Under the pieces are notes generated by a model. That model was not told the DNA's origin, ran no database searches, and was given only the letters and a program-made list of their open reading frames with translations. From positions 1 through 64,000 of the forward strand of contig JAFWSH010000001.1 in assembly GCA_017519405.1 (NCBI GenBank): DNA of 64,000 bases. Direction: 5' to 3'. A program made the translations under genes and the position numbers. This stretch comes from Clostridia bacterium. Its GTDB lineage: Bacteria > Bacillota > Clostridia > Christensenellales > Aristaeellaceae. This document shows, one piece after another, positions 35,220 through 44,433 of the stretch (the first letter of the stretch is position 1; every line of letters starts with the position of its first letter).

Positions 35220-36662
35220 TCAGTCCGCCGTGTCGTCCAGCACAAGGACCCGGGTGTGGTAGGGCAGGTGGGTATAGAGCCACCAGGCGTCCACCCCGCT
35301 CTCGTTGGTGGGCCGGCTGGGCACCCGGATGCAGCCGTGGGAGGCCTTCTGCCCCAGCAGGTCCCACTGCTCCCGGAAATCTGCGCGCTGGTTGACGGTC
35401 TGGAAGCCGATGGAGTGGATCAGGTTGCCGCCGTCGTAGCGGATGACGTAGAAATAATGCCGCCGGTCTGTGGCGAAGTTTCCGATGCGCTCACTGGTGA
35501 GGAAGCAGCCCGGGGTGGTCTCCCGCTCCGGATGCGCCTGTGTGGGGAGTCCGGTGGAGACGCTCAGGGTGGTCATCCGGCGGCCGTTTTCAAAGAGCGT
35601 CAGGGTCTGGGCCCGCTTGTCCACCAGGACGCCGTAGGGGCCCTGAGGCTGCACCACCTTCAGCCGGGACAGGGGAACATAGCCCTCCACGAGCTCGTTG
35701 CTGTCGTGGACCCAGGCGGAGACCCGGGCCCAATTATCCTCCACCGCCAGCACCTCCAGACACTGGCTCTGTCCATGGAGATCCCCCAGGGAGGCGCTGC
35801 GGGTGCTGGGGCTGGCATAGACAGGCTGGTGGTGCCGGTCGGTGATGTCCACCACCACGGAGGGCTGCATCATCAGCGTCCAGAGCTCCTCGTCGGTCAT
35901 GTCGGCCCGGGGCATGATCTCCCCTGTCTCTTCCACAGGCGGCGTGGGCATGGCGCCCTCCGCCAGGGTGACGGGGAAGGTGTGGCGGTAATCGGGGTTG
36001 GCGTCCATCCAGAAAGTGAGGACATAGTCCCCGGCAGGCAGGGGCTTCCTTGTCTTGGCGTTGGTGCCGTCCCAGTAGTACTTGAAGGCCTCCTCGCTTT
36101 TGATGGCGATGGCGCGGGTGGTTACCACGGTGTCCGGATCGTCTGCCCGGCACACCTGCATCTGAATCCGGGTGTGCTCATTCAGGCGCACAGCCTGCAT
36201 CTCCACAAACCAGCGGTCCCTGGCCGGAGCGCCGCCCAGATAGAGCACCGGCGCGCTGGGCAGGGCGAAGAGCAGGGTCTGCAGGGGTCGGGCCAGCTGG
36301 AAGGTGGTGGTGAAGGTTTCCTCGGCGCCGCCGCCGGTCAGGAGGGTGGCCCGGAGGGTGTACAGGTTGTTGAAGATACCCAGCTTCTGGCCGTCGTCGG
36401 CCAGGCCGTCCCAGGGGATCTCGCTGGTGCCGGCTGGCACGTCCGCACTCAGGTGGCGGTAATCGCCGAACTTGTCGCCGAAGATCACCGTGAGATGGCC
36501 GGCTTCAGGCGCCTCCACCCGGAGGGTGTTGCTGTCGAAGCTCACCACGTCCTTCACCGGCTTGACGGAGAAGCCGCCTTCAGCCCGGGCTCCGGGGAGG
36601 ACAGCACAAAGGGACACCAGCAGGACCAGCACGGTCACAAGACAGATTCCACTCCTTATCAT
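35220..36662 (-). CDS. L,D-transpeptidase (YkuD) with FlgD-like and SH3-like modules
   Basis: A 480-residue exported enzyme. After a signal peptide (residues 1-27) comes a FlgD-like Ig module (DVPAGTSEIPWDGLADDG, residues about 30-125), a second strand-rich domain, an SH3-like region near residue 275-330 (QCLEVLAVEDNWARV) and a C-terminal YkuD domain with the HSIGFQ and SHGCIRV catalytic motif. YkuD enzymes make 3-3 crosslinks in peptidoglycan or attach proteins to it. Transcribed alone from an extended -10 promoter. Confidence 0.9.
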   Translation of the reverse strand: MIRSGICLVTVLVLLVSLCAVLPGARAEGGFSVKPVKDVVSFDSNTLRVEAPEAGHLTVIFGDKFGDYRHLSADVPAGTSEIPWDGLADDGQKLGIFNNLYTLRATLLTGGGAEETFTTTFQLARPLQTLLFALPSAPVLYLGGAPARDRWFVEMQAVRLNEHTRIQMQVCRADDPDTVVTTRAIAIKSEEAFKYYWDGTNAKTRKPLPAGDYVLTFWMDANPDYRHTFPVTLAEGAMPTPPVEETGEIMPRADMTDEELWTLMMQPSVVVDITDRHHQPVYASPSTRSASLGDLHGQSQCLEVLAVEDNWARVSAWVHDSNELVEGYVPLSRLKVVQPQGPYGVLVDKRAQTLTLFENGRRMTTLSVSTGLPTQAHPERETTPGCFLTSERIGNFATDRRHYFYVIRYDGGNLIHSIGFQTVNQRADFREQWDLLGQKASHGCIRVPSRPTNESGVDAWWLYTHLPYHTRVLVLDDTAD

Positions 36663-36703
36663 GGCGCGAACGCTCCTCCTCCGCAGCTCTTGAAAGCGGG
36701 TAC

Positions 36704-36732
36704 ATCATAGCATAAAGCGGGCAAAATGAACA
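36704..36732 (-). promoter_or_regulatory. Extended -10 promoter of the L,D-transpeptidase gene
   Basis: On the minus strand TGCTATGAT supplies an extended -10 (36704-36709); the -35 at the 17-base position is TGTTCA. About 40 bases before the start. Confidence 0.5.
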
Positions 36733-36821
36733 GGGTGCCGCCGGAAAAAGGAAGACAGTGGAAAACACGCGGAACATGCCGGACGTGCCGTCAAGTTCCT
36801 GTTACAAATCAATAAAAACTA

Positions 36822-36850
36822 TTGCCAAAGCCTCTTTCACCATGTATAAT
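36822..36850 (+). promoter_or_regulatory. sigma-A promoter of ppdK
   Basis: TTGCCA (36822-36827) and a perfect TATAAT (36845-36850) with 17-base spacing. The leader to the ATG is about 80 bases. Confidence 0.8.
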
Positions 36851-36935
36851 AGGTACAGGAACGCCGTGGCGTGTCTTATTCCTGTGGGATCGAGAGACAA
36901 ATCCATCATGGCGTACTAAGAAGGAGGAGATTCCA

Positions 36936-39587
36936 ATGGCCAAGAAGTACGTGTACCTCTTTACCGAAGGCAACGCGACGATGCGCGAGCTGCTGGGCGG
37001 CAAGGGTGCAAACCTGGCTGAAATGACCAACATCGGCCTGCCGGTGCCTCAGGGCTTCACCATCACCACCGAGGCCTGCACGCAGTACTACGAGGACGGC
37101 CGCAGGATCAATGACGAGATCATGGCGGAGATCATGGAAAACGTGGCGAAGATGGAGGAGATCAACGGGAAGAAGTTCGGCGATCTGAACAACCCGCTGC
37201 TGGTTTCTGTCCGTTCCGGCGCCCGCGCTTCCATGCCCGGCATGATGGACACCATCCTGAACCTGGGCCTGAACGACGAGGTTGTGGCTGCCATGATCAA
37301 GGGCAACCCCGATCCCAAGTTCGAGCGCTTCGTGTATGACTGCTATCGCCGTTTCATCCAGATGTTCTCCGACGTCGTGATGGAAGTGGGCAAGAAGTAC
37401 TTCGAGCAGCTGATCGACGCCATGAAGGAAAAGAAGGGCGTCAAGTTCGACACTGAGCTCACCGCCGCCGACCTGTGCGAGCTGGCGCAGCAGTTCAAGG
37501 CCGAGTATAAGAAGCAGCTGGGCACCGACTTCCCCTCCGACCCCAAGGTGCAGCTCTACGAGGCCATCCGCGCCGTGTTCCGCTCCTGGGACAACCCCCG
37601 GGCCAACGTGTACCGCATGGACCATGACATCCCCTACAGCTGGGGCACGGCCGTGAACGTGATGCCCATGGTCTTCGGCAACCTGAACGACAACTCCGGC
37701 ACCGGCGTTGCCTTCACCCGCAACCCCGCCACCGGCGAGAAGGTCCTCATGGGCGAGTTCCTGACCAACGCCCAGGGCGAGGACGTGGTGGCCGGCGTCC
37801 GCACCCCCATGCCCATCTCCCAGATGGAGGAGAAGTTCCCCGAGGCTTACAAGCAGTTCGTGGAAGTCTGCGGCATCCTGGAGGAGCACTACCGCGACAT
37901 GCAGGACATGGAGTTCACCGTGGAGAACGGCAAGCTCTACATGCTCCAGTGCCGCGCCGGCAAGCGCACCGCCCAGGCGGCCATCAAGATCGCCTGTGAC
38001 CTGATCGACGAGGGCATGATCTCCGAGGAGGAGGCGCTGATGCAGATCGACGCCAAGTCCCTGGACATGCTGCTCCATCCCACCTTTGACGCCGCCGCCC
38101 TGAAGAAGGCTCAGCCTGTGGGCAAGGGCATTGCCGCTTCCCCCGGCGCTGCCGCCGGCACCATCGTCTTCACCGCGGAGGACGCCGTGGAGCATGGCAA
38201 GCGGGGCGAGAAGGTCGTCCTGGTGCGTCTGGAGACCAGCCCCGAGGACATCGAGGGCATGAAGTTTGCCCAGGGCATCCTCACCGTGCGCGGCGGCCAG
38301 ACCAGCCACGCGGCCGTGGTGGCCCGCGGCATGGGCACCTGCTGCGTCTCCGGCTGCGGCGACATCAAGATGGACGAGGAGAACAAGTGCTTCACCCTGG
38401 CCGGCAAGGTCTATCACGAGGGTGACGTGCTGTCCCTGGACGGCTCCACCGGCAACATCTACGGCGAGCTGATCCCCACCGTGCCCGCTGACCCCAACTC
38501 AGGCTACTTCGGCCGCATCATGGAGCTGGCCGACAAGTACAAGACCATGGGCGTGCGCACCAACGCGGATACCCCCAAGGATGCCCGTCAGGCTGCCGCT
38601 TTCGGCGCCCAGGGCATCGGCCTGTGCCGCACCGAACACATGTTCTTCGGCCCCGACCGCATTCCGGCCTTCCGGGAGATGATCTGCGCCGAGACCGTGG
38701 AGGAGCGCAAGGCCGCGCTGGACAAGATCGAGCCCATGCAGCAGTCCGACTTTGAGGGCCTGTTCGAGGCGCTGGGCGGATATCCTGTCACCATCCGTTT
38801 CCTGGATCCGCCGCTGCATGAGTTCGTGCCCACCGAGGAGGCCGACATCGAGGCGCTGGCCAAGGCCCAGGGCAAGACCGTGTCCTACATCAAGCAGGTC
38901 ATCGCGGACCTCCATGAGTTCAACCCCATGATGGGTCACCGTGGCTGCCGCCTGACCGTCACCTACCCCGAGATCGCCGTGATGCAGACCAGCGCCATCA
39001 TCAAGGCTGCGCTGGCTGTGCAGGGCCGTCATCCCGACTGGAAGGTCGTGCCCGAGATCATGATCCCGCTGGTGGGCGAGGTGAAGGAATACAAGTTCGT
39101 GAAGGACATCGTGGTGAAGACCGCGGACGAGCTGATCAAGGCCGCGGGCGTCGAGCTCAAGTATGAGGTCGGCACCATGATCGAGATCCCGCGGGCCGCG
39201 CTGACCGCCGACGACATCGCCAAGGAAGCCGACTTCTTCTGCTTCGGCACCAACGACCTGACCCAGATGACCTTCGGCTTCAGCCGTGACGACGCGGGCA
39301 AGTTCCTGCCGGCCTACTATCAGAACAAGATCTACGAGTCCGATCCCTTCGCCCGTCTGGACACCGTGGGCGTGGGCAAGCTGATGCGGATGGCCGTACA
39401 GCTGGGCCATGGCGCCAACAAAGCCCTGCACTGCGGCATCTGCGGCGAGCACGGCGGCGATCCGTCCTCCATCGAATTCTGCAACGAGATCGGCCTGAAC
39501 TACGTCTCCTGCAGCCCCTTCCGCGTGCCGATCGCCCGTCTGGCCGCCGCCCAGGCTGCCATCAAGGCGAAGAAGGCCAAGGCCTGA
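36936..39587 (+). CDS. ppdK: Pyruvate, phosphate dikinase
   Basis: An 883-residue PPDK that interconverts pyruvate, ATP and phosphate with PEP, AMP and pyrophosphate; in fermentative clostridia it can act in glycolysis. The nucleotide-binding domain starts GGKGANLAEM, the phospho-histidine is in GGQTSHAAVVARGMG and the C-terminal PEP/pyruvate domain has the catalytic CGICGEHGG. ATG 36936 has AAGGAGGAG 6-8 bases upstream and starts the conserved MAKKYVYLF. The frame stays open upstream into the promoter by chance. Codon use is noticeably optimised compared with its neighbours, as in highly expressed genes. Confidence 0.97.
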   Translation: MAKKYVYLFTEGNATMRELLGGKGANLAEMTNIGLPVPQGFTITTEACTQYYEDGRRINDEIMAEIMENVAKMEEINGKKFGDLNNPLLVSVRSGARASMPGMMDTILNLGLNDEVVAAMIKGNPDPKFERFVYDCYRRFIQMFSDVVMEVGKKYFEQLIDAMKEKKGVKFDTELTAADLCELAQQFKAEYKKQLGTDFPSDPKVQLYEAIRAVFRSWDNPRANVYRMDHDIPYSWGTAVNVMPMVFGNLNDNSGTGVAFTRNPATGEKVLMGEFLTNAQGEDVVAGVRTPMPISQMEEKFPEAYKQFVEVCGILEEHYRDMQDMEFTVENGKLYMLQCRAGKRTAQAAIKIACDLIDEGMISEEEALMQIDAKSLDMLLHPTFDAAALKKAQPVGKGIAASPGAAAGTIVFTAEDAVEHGKRGEKVVLVRLETSPEDIEGMKFAQGILTVRGGQTSHAAVVARGMGTCCVSGCGDIKMDEENKCFTLAGKVYHEGDVLSLDGSTGNIYGELIPTVPADPNSGYFGRIMELADKYKTMGVRTNADTPKDARQAAAFGAQGIGLCRTEHMFFGPDRIPAFREMICAETVEERKAALDKIEPMQQSDFEGLFEALGGYPVTIRFLDPPLHEFVPTEEADIEALAKAQGKTVSYIKQVIADLHEFNPMMGHRGCRLTVTYPEIAVMQTSAIIKAALAVQGRHPDWKVVPEIMIPLVGEVKEYKFVKDIVVKTADELIKAAGVELKYEVGTMIEIPRAALTADDIAKEADFFCFGTNDLTQMTFGFSRDDAGKFLPAYYQNKIYESDPFARLDTVGVGKLMRMAVQLGHGANKALHCGICGEHGGDPSSIEFCNEIGLNYVSCSPFRVPIARLAAAQAAIKAKKAKA

Positions 39588-39621
39588 GACCCGGCCTCCG
39601 GCATTCACTGAATCGACCCCG

Positions 39622-39655
39622 GCCCCGCGGCATTGAGCCGCGGGGCTTTTCCTTT
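39622..39655 (+). terminator. Rho-independent terminator of ppdK
   Basis: GCCCCGCGGC (39622-39631) pairs with GCCGCGGGGC (39637-39646), then TTTTCCTTT. From here to 39790 I see no gene or conserved element. Confidence 0.85.
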
Positions 39656-39792
39656 CCCTGATCACCGGTAGGCGCATCAATGGAAAGGAAAGGTTCTTCA
39701 CGTTTCTGTGGAGAACACCCTGTGGTGGAGCTGTGACAGACGCGCCGCATCAGCGGCCGGCAGAAACGCAGATCAGGTATTCCATGAAGATC

Positions 39793-39818
39793 AAAAAAGC
39801 GGCGCTGATGCGCCGCTT
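39793..39818 (-). terminator. Rho-independent terminator of the secreted protein gene
   Basis: On the minus strand AAGCGGCG (from 39818) pairs with CGCCGCTT (to 39797) and is followed by a run of T (plus-strand A at 39793-39798). Confidence 0.8.
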
Positions 39819-39838
39819 GATGGATTCGGGATAACGGA

Positions 39839-40369
39839 TTACTGCTGGCTGACGATCACCAGAACGTTCTCGGTGGCCGCCTGCATCTTCTCGATGAGGT
39901 CGGTGGGGAAGCTGATGGTGATCACATAATCGGCAGTCACCTTGGCGTCCAGCACATACTCGGTCACGCCGTTGGCATCGAACACGGACAGGACAGCCGC
40001 CACAGCGTCGCCGGCCTTGTACTGGGAGGCGAACTCGAACTCAACGCTCTGGGCGCCGATCTCGGGGGTCCAGGCATCGATGACTTCCAGGCACACCAGC
40101 TCGTGCATCACGTTGGTCTCGCCAACCAGCGCGGTGATCTGGGGCACGGTGTCCTCGGTGTAGAGGTCATTGATGGTGGCACCATCAGCGATCTTCTGCT
40201 TGAAATCTGCTCCATTGGTGCCATCGGCGACGGGGATGATGTAGGCCGTCGGCGCCGGCTCGGTCTTCTTCACGACCACAGGCGTGGACTCCTTGGAACC
40301 CGCGGCAAGGGCGGACACACAAGCAAGCACCATCATGACCGCCAGGAGCAGTGCAACAAACTTCTTCAT
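39839..40369 (-). CDS. Small secreted protein of unknown function
   Basis: A 176-residue exported protein, unrecognised. A clear signal peptide (residues 1-23, ending SALAA) precedes a short Thr/Pro/Lys linker and a compact domain of alternating strands and helices (FASQYKAGDAVAAVLSVFDANGV). There is no lipobox cysteine at the cleavage site and no anchor, so it is probably released or wall-associated. It is monocistronic, with its own promoter, a leader of about 115 bases and a strong terminator, and it uses favoured codons, which suggests high expression. Confidence 0.8.
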   Translation of the reverse strand: MKKFVALLLAVMMVLACVSALAAGSKESTPVVVKKTEPAPTAYIIPVADGTNGADFKQKIADGATINDLYTEDTVPQITALVGETNVMHELVCLEVIDAWTPEIGAQSVEFEFASQYKAGDAVAAVLSVFDANGVTEYVLDAKVTADYVITISFPTDLIEKMQAATENVLVIVSQQ

Positions 40370-40492
40370 GGGAATCTACTTCCTTTCTTTCTGTTCCGCA
40401 TCCAGCGATCAGTTGCGGAGCTTTTCTGTACGGGACCGGCCCGCCGCGGCAGTAAGCCTGCTCACCACGTGCACAATCCTGCGTACTCCGCA

Positions 40493-40521
40493 ATTGTAGC
40501 ACCCTTCAAGATAATTTGCAA
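40493..40521 (-). promoter_or_regulatory. sigma-A promoter of the secreted protein gene
   Basis: On the minus strand TTGCAA (40516-40521) and TACAAT (40493-40498) with 17-base spacing. The leader to the ATG is about 115 bases; I see no conserved riboswitch in it. Confidence 0.7.
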
Positions 40522-40585
40522 GGGTTTTATCAGAAATTTGCAGGCGGAATGTGTTAAAAAACTGTAAAAGCACAAGGGGAACCGC

Positions 40586-41542
40586 TCACTGCACAGCCAG
40601 ACCGTTCTGCACGCTGCGCCAGTTGGGGAAGGGCAGCAGCACCTGGACCACGTGGCCGATGATGTAATTCCGGGGGATCGGGCCCACATTGCGGCAGTCG
40701 GAGGAGTTGTTCCGGTGGTCGCCCATGACGAAGCAGTAGTCGTCCTGCAGATGGAAGGTCTGTCCCACCACGGCGTCCATGGGATTGCCGCTTTGCGCCT
40801 GCCCGCCCAGGTACCAGGTGCCGTCCCGCCAGGTGACCTGCTTTCCGTTGATCAACACCTTGCCGCCGTTGTAGCTCAGGGTGGTGGCGCCGTCCTCGCT
40901 GATGCCGTTGTAGACGCCATAACGGTAGGCTGTGCCGGTGCGGGTTTCAATGCCCCAGAGCACCTTTTCACCGCCCACCAGGATGTCGAAGTGCATGGCG
41001 TCCGGGGCGTCCTTCAGAAAGTAGGTCTGGTAGGCGCTTCCGTCGGCGTAGACGATGGAGAAGGTGTCACCCTTGGCAGGCACGCGGTATTCATACTGCC
41101 CGGGCGTGCGGTATGCGTCGTTGATGTAGGGCTCCGGATAGGCAGTGTCGTTGACGGAGAGGTAGCCGTTGTCCAGCGTGATCGTATCCCCGGCACGGCC
41201 GATGAGGCGCTTGACAAAGTCGGTGTCGCCCCGGCCGGGGTAGCGGCAGATCACCACATCGAAGGGGTTGGGCTCACCGAAGAAACTCCACTTGGGCGCC
41301 AGGTCCTTCTCGTCGATGCTCTGCCAGGGCAGGGAGGCCCACACGCTGTTGTAGCCCAGCTTGCTGACAAACATGATCTCCCCGTTGGCCAGCGTGTCAT
41401 CCATGGACTGGCCGTCCACCCGCACAGGCTCAAACACCAGGGAGCGGATGCACAGGGCGATCGCCAGGGCGCACACAATGGTCAACACCCACTCCAGAAT
41501 CTCACGCCACAGCGGCTTTTTCACTTTTTCACGTTTTCCCAT
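40586..41542 (-). CDS. lepB: Signal peptidase I
   Basis: A 318-residue type I signal peptidase. One N-terminal membrane helix (residues about 12-32) is followed by the catalytic serine in DGQSMDD and lysine in DFVKRLIG, and the late box GDHRNNSSDCRNVG, where many homologues have S-x-D-S-R. The protein is longer than many Firmicutes enzymes because of an insertion of roughly 100 residues between box D and box E (around residues 140-260), as in some clostridial and Gram-negative enzymes. It is the last gene of the set that starts with mrfA. Confidence 0.92.
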   Translation of the reverse strand: MGKREKVKKPLWREILEWVLTIVCALAIALCIRSLVFEPVRVDGQSMDDTLANGEIMFVSKLGYNSVWASLPWQSIDEKDLAPKWSFFGEPNPFDVVICRYPGRGDTDFVKRLIGRAGDTITLDNGYLSVNDTAYPEPYINDAYRTPGQYEYRVPAKGDTFSIVYADGSAYQTYFLKDAPDAMHFDILVGGEKVLWGIETRTGTAYRYGVYNGISEDGATTLSYNGGKVLINGKQVTWRDGTWYLGGQAQSGNPMDAVVGQTFHLQDDYCFVMGDHRNNSSDCRNVGPIPRNYIIGHVVQVLLPFPNWRSVQNGLAVQ

Positions 41543-41565
41543 GGAATTGCCTTCTTTCTCCAGGC

Positions 41566-42429
41566 TCAGCCCTCCAGGCTGGCGATTTCCGCTTCGATGG
41601 CGGCTTTGCTTACATAGTTCAGGGGGGAGAAGCGGCCTTCCGCGGCCCGGTGCAGCTTCTCCAGGGCGGCGGCCTTGTTGCCGGACTCCAGATCGTAGCG
41701 GGAGAGGAACCAGAGGGTGTCGATCTGGTTGGGCTTCAGGCCGATGGCTCTGTCAAACCACGCCCGGGCGCCCTCCCGGTCTCCCTTCACCCGGTACAGA
41801 AACTGGCCCATGTTGTCCAGACAGATGGCGTCCTCATCGTCGTAGTCCACCGCCTCGGCCAGGAAGGCCTCCGCCTCCGCCAGGCCCTGCTGCCACTTTT
41901 CCCTGGGGGAGGGCACTGCCGGTGCCTCTGGGACGGCTGCAGCTTCCGCGTCTTCCGCCTGCCCATTCTCCTCATTGGCGGAGGGCTCCTCCGGCGGGAG
42001 CTCTTCCGCTGCTGCGGCGGCCTCCAGGGCGTCAAAGTCCGGGGTGTGCTCCGGGGAGAACTTCTCCACCAGCAGATAGCCCAGGGTCTGATAGAGCAGC
42101 CCGCTGGGCGCATGCTGGTGCTGCCGCGTCAGCAGGTTGACCGCCTTGTCCAGCTCGCCCATGCGGAAGGCGCAGGCGGCATAGTCCACAAACAGCTCGG
42201 TTTTCTGGTCCGGCGTCAGGGACGGATGACGCTGCATGTCCACCAGGATCTTCCTTGCCTTCTCATACTGGCCGTCCCGGATCAGCAGCACCGAGTAGGA
42301 CAGCAGATACCGCGGCTGGTCCATGCCGTCGGCCATGGCCTCCTCATAGAGACGCATTGCGGTGGCGGTATCCCCATCGGCGTGGGCTTTATAGGCTTTC
42401 TGCGCCTTGAAAAAAGATTTCAGTCCCAT
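41566..42429 (-). CDS. Tetratricopeptide-repeat protein
   Basis: A 287-residue soluble protein with TPR-like helical repeats, one at the N-terminus (KAHADGDTATAMRLYEEAM), one near residue 95 and a C-terminal pair (DNMGQFLYRVKGDREGARAWFDRAIGLKP, in two parts). An acidic low-complexity stretch (around residues 140-175) separates the blocks. There is no signal peptide, so it acts in the cytoplasm, probably as a protein-binding scaffold. Its start overlaps the mrfB stop by 10 bases, and lepB follows 23 bases later. Confidence 0.82.
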   Translation of the reverse strand: MGLKSFFKAQKAYKAHADGDTATAMRLYEEAMADGMDQPRYLLSYSVLLIRDGQYEKARKILVDMQRHPSLTPDQKTELFVDYAACAFRMGELDKAVNLLTRQHQHAPSGLLYQTLGYLLVEKFSPEHTPDFDALEAAAAAEELPPEEPSANEENGQAEDAEAAAVPEAPAVPSPREKWQQGLAEAEAFLAEAVDYDDEDAICLDNMGQFLYRVKGDREGARAWFDRAIGLKPNQIDTLWFLSRYDLESGNKAAALEKLHRAAEGRFSPLNYVSKAAIEAEIASLEG

Positions 42430-43622
42430 GCAGTTCCTCCTGCTTCATTTTCCGGTCCCTCCGGAGGCCGGGATGTGGTGCCGCGCCCCTTCAGCTTGCG
42501 GCGGAGTCGGGCGCAGCGGTATTGTAGCGCATTTTTCTCGCTTTGTACAGATGCATCCGCCGGGAGGCCGGGTTCGGCCAGGAGGATGAGCGCCCGGCGG
42601 GCGCAGGCCAGGGCCTCCGGGATGTCCCGCAGGGTGTGCTCATAGTACTTCGCCAGCTCCACCCAGGGCACGATGCCGCCCTCCCGGCCCTCGGCCATCC
42701 TTTGCCAGATGGCGGCGGCCTCCCCGGCCTGCCCGCTGCGGCGGAGACTCTGGGCCAGACGCAGCTGGCTCTGGGCGTGGAGCGAGCCGGGGTGTACCAG
42801 CTCCCAGCACCGGCGGGCCTCCTCCGGGTGGTTGTGGCGCTCCAGGCCGTGTCCCATGGCGTAGAGGTCCTGGTCGTGGTCCAGCAGCTGGGGAGCCTGG
42901 TACATCCGGGCCATGTGGTTCAGCAGGATGCACAGGCTGGCAATGTCCTGCTGGTTGTGCCGCAGCACATCCTCCAGCAGGGCGAACTCGCCGGTCTTTA
43001 AATAGGAAAAGAAACGTTCCGGCACCTGGGCGCCCGGCAGGTCGTCCCCCCGGCCGAAGCCCAGCACCGCCTCCTCCAGACGCCCCAGATTGCACTGCTT
43101 CAGCCGCAGACGGAACACCCGCCGGGCGATGTGGAGCAGGTCGATGTGGGGTTTCTCCAGCGGGGCGGGGGAGAGCCGGTTCATCAGGCAACGGTCCCGC
43201 AGCAGGGGCAGGTCGAAGCTCCGGCCGTTGAAGGTGCACAGGGCGTCGCAGTCCCCGGCGGCCTCCAGCACGCGCCGGAGCAGGAACTGCTCCTCCGGGT
43301 AGTCCCGGATCATCAGCTGCGTGATGCGGAATCCATCTTCCATCAGCCGTCCGAGGCCCACCTCAAAGGCGAGGGTGCCGGCACCGCCGGACAGCCCCGT
43401 GGTCTCGGTGTCCAGGTAGAGGATCCGGGCCGGGTTCAGGTTCTCCGGGAGGGGCTCGGTCTCCATCAGGGAGACGGCATCCACCGGCAGATCGAAGGCG
43501 CCGGGCATCTCCGACAGCGGCCGGACCAGCTCTGCGTGCCAGCAGTCGGTGAACCGGCGTTCCGGCTCCTCCTTCCTGGGCGGCGCCTGGCTGATGGCGT
43601 TGAGCATGTTCAACAGGTTCAC
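42420..43622 (-). CDS. mrfB: MrfB-like RNase H-fold exonuclease with TPR region (YprB family)
   Basis: A 400-residue protein with an RNase H-like DEDDh nuclease domain (residues about 60-240). The acidic residues are in YLDTETTGL, FNGRSFDLPLL and the HNQQDIASL motif. A helical TPR-like region follows. It matches YprB, named MrfB in B. subtilis, which acts with the helicase MrfA in mitomycin-damage repair. Here mrfA is 0.8 kb upstream on the same strand, but an ECF sigma factor and a small membrane gene lie between. The assignment rests on fold and gene context. Confidence 0.85.
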   Translation of the reverse strand: MNLLNMLNAISQAPPRKEEPERRFTDCWHAELVRPLSEMPGAFDLPVDAVSLMETEPLPENLNPARILYLDTETTGLSGGAGTLAFEVGLGRLMEDGFRITQLMIRDYPEEQFLLRRVLEAAGDCDALCTFNGRSFDLPLLRDRCLMNRLSPAPLEKPHIDLLHIARRVFRLRLKQCNLGRLEEAVLGFGRGDDLPGAQVPERFFSYLKTGEFALLEDVLRHNQQDIASLCILLNHMARMYQAPQLLDHDQDLYAMGHGLERHNHPEEARRCWELVHPGSLHAQSQLRLAQSLRRSGQAGEAAAIWQRMAEGREGGIVPWVELAKYYEHTLRDIPEALACARRALILLAEPGLPADASVQSEKNALQYRCARLRRKLKGRGTTSRPPEGPENEAGGTAWD

Positions 43623-43637
43623 GGCATCACCCCCGGA

Positions 43638-43862
43638 TCAGAGCACAGCCTGGGAGGCGGCGGCGACGGGCGCCATGAGGGCGGCCAGCGCGACGGCGGC
43701 TGCCACCAGCCACTGCCAGAGGGCGGAGAAGGAGAGACCGGCCCGGCTGCCCAGAATCTCCCCGGCCATCCGGCGGGCGGCATCCGCGGTCAGCGTGACA
43801 CCGGAATAGGCGGCCGACAGGGCATCGGTCAGGGCTTGTGTATCACGGTTGTTCCGCGTCAT
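43638..43862 (-). CDS. Small single-pass membrane protein next to ECF sigma factor
   Basis: A 74-residue protein with a soluble N-terminal half of about 45 residues (with ALTDALSAAYSGVTLTADAAR) and one membrane helix near the C-terminus (LWQWLVAAAVALAALM). Its start overlaps the sigma factor gene by 20 bases, an arrangement typical of ECF/anti-sigma pairs. The sequence is too short and unusual to match a known anti-sigma domain such as a zinc-binding ZAS. Anti-sigma is the best guess, by position only. Confidence 0.6.
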   Translation of the reverse strand: MTRNNRDTQALTDALSAAYSGVTLTADAARRMAGEILGSRAGLSFSALWQWLVAAAVALAALMAPVAAASQAVL

Positions 43863-44355
43863 GAAAATCCTCCTCCTGCCATTGGACGGCCAGACACCGG
43901 TAGGCCTCCCGCAGGCGCTTGTTCAGGGTGGGACGGCTGATGCCCAGGCTCCGGGCGGTATCCGCCAGGCTCAGCCCTGTCAGATGGTGCAGCAGGACGG
44001 GCAGGCGGAGTTTCTCCGGCAGCGCATCCACCAGGGCCGCCAGATCGCGGTTCTCATCGCTGACGGCGGTGAGGGCCGGCGGCAGATCCTCCGGCGCAAC
44101 CCGCCGGTCTTCGTGGCGCCACCAGGCGCTGCGCCTGAGATCCCGGCAGACGTTCACGGCGATGCGGAGGAGCCAGGCGCGCTCGTGGGCCTCGGAGGCG
44201 GGTTGAAAATGCTCCGCCCGGCGCCAGGCCTTGCAGAAGGTCTCCTGGGCAGCATCCTCTGCCAGCTGGGCATCCCGCAGATTCGCCCGGCACAGCCGCA
44301 GCACATCGGTGCCCCACTGCTGCATCCAGCGCGTCAGCTTCTCCTCCGGACTCAT
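43843..44355 (-). CDS. ECF-type RNA polymerase sigma factor
   Basis: A 170-residue group 4 sigma factor. Region 2 includes DAQLAEDAAQETFCKAW (the -10 contact helix) and region 4 has LPEKLRLPVLLHHLTGLSLADTARSLGISRPTLNKRLREAY, cited here as position residues about 105-145, with the -35 helix-turn-helix. ATG 44355 gives the usual ECF length, with GAGGGGGA close upstream; an earlier in-frame GTG would add about 18 Gly/Arg-rich residues and is unlikely. A CGTATA hexamer on the minus strand (44393-44398) could be an ECF-type -10 for autoregulation, with only a poor -35. Confidence 0.88.
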   Translation of the reverse strand: MSPEEKLTRWMQQWGTDVLRLCRANLRDAQLAEDAAQETFCKAWRRAEHFQPASEAHERAWLLRIAVNVCRDLRRSAWWRHEDRRVAPEDLPPALTAVSDENRDLAALVDALPEKLRLPVLLHHLTGLSLADTARSLGISRPTLNKRLREAYRCLAVQWQEEDFHDAEQP

Positions 44356-44433
44356 TCCCCCTCGCCGTCCTTCCCGTCCTCCTTCATTTATATATACGAT
44401 ACGGGGCACAAAAACGTAAAGGGCGGGCCGGAT

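Noticed and set aside
39656..39790. Possible small gene between ppdK and the secreted protein gene
   Set aside because: No frame with a ribosome site of meaningful length; only terminators flank it.
40370..40585. Possible small RNA or riboswitch between lepB and the secreted protein gene
   Set aside because: Apart from the promoter I see only weak pairing and no conserved motif; it is best read as an ordinary leader.
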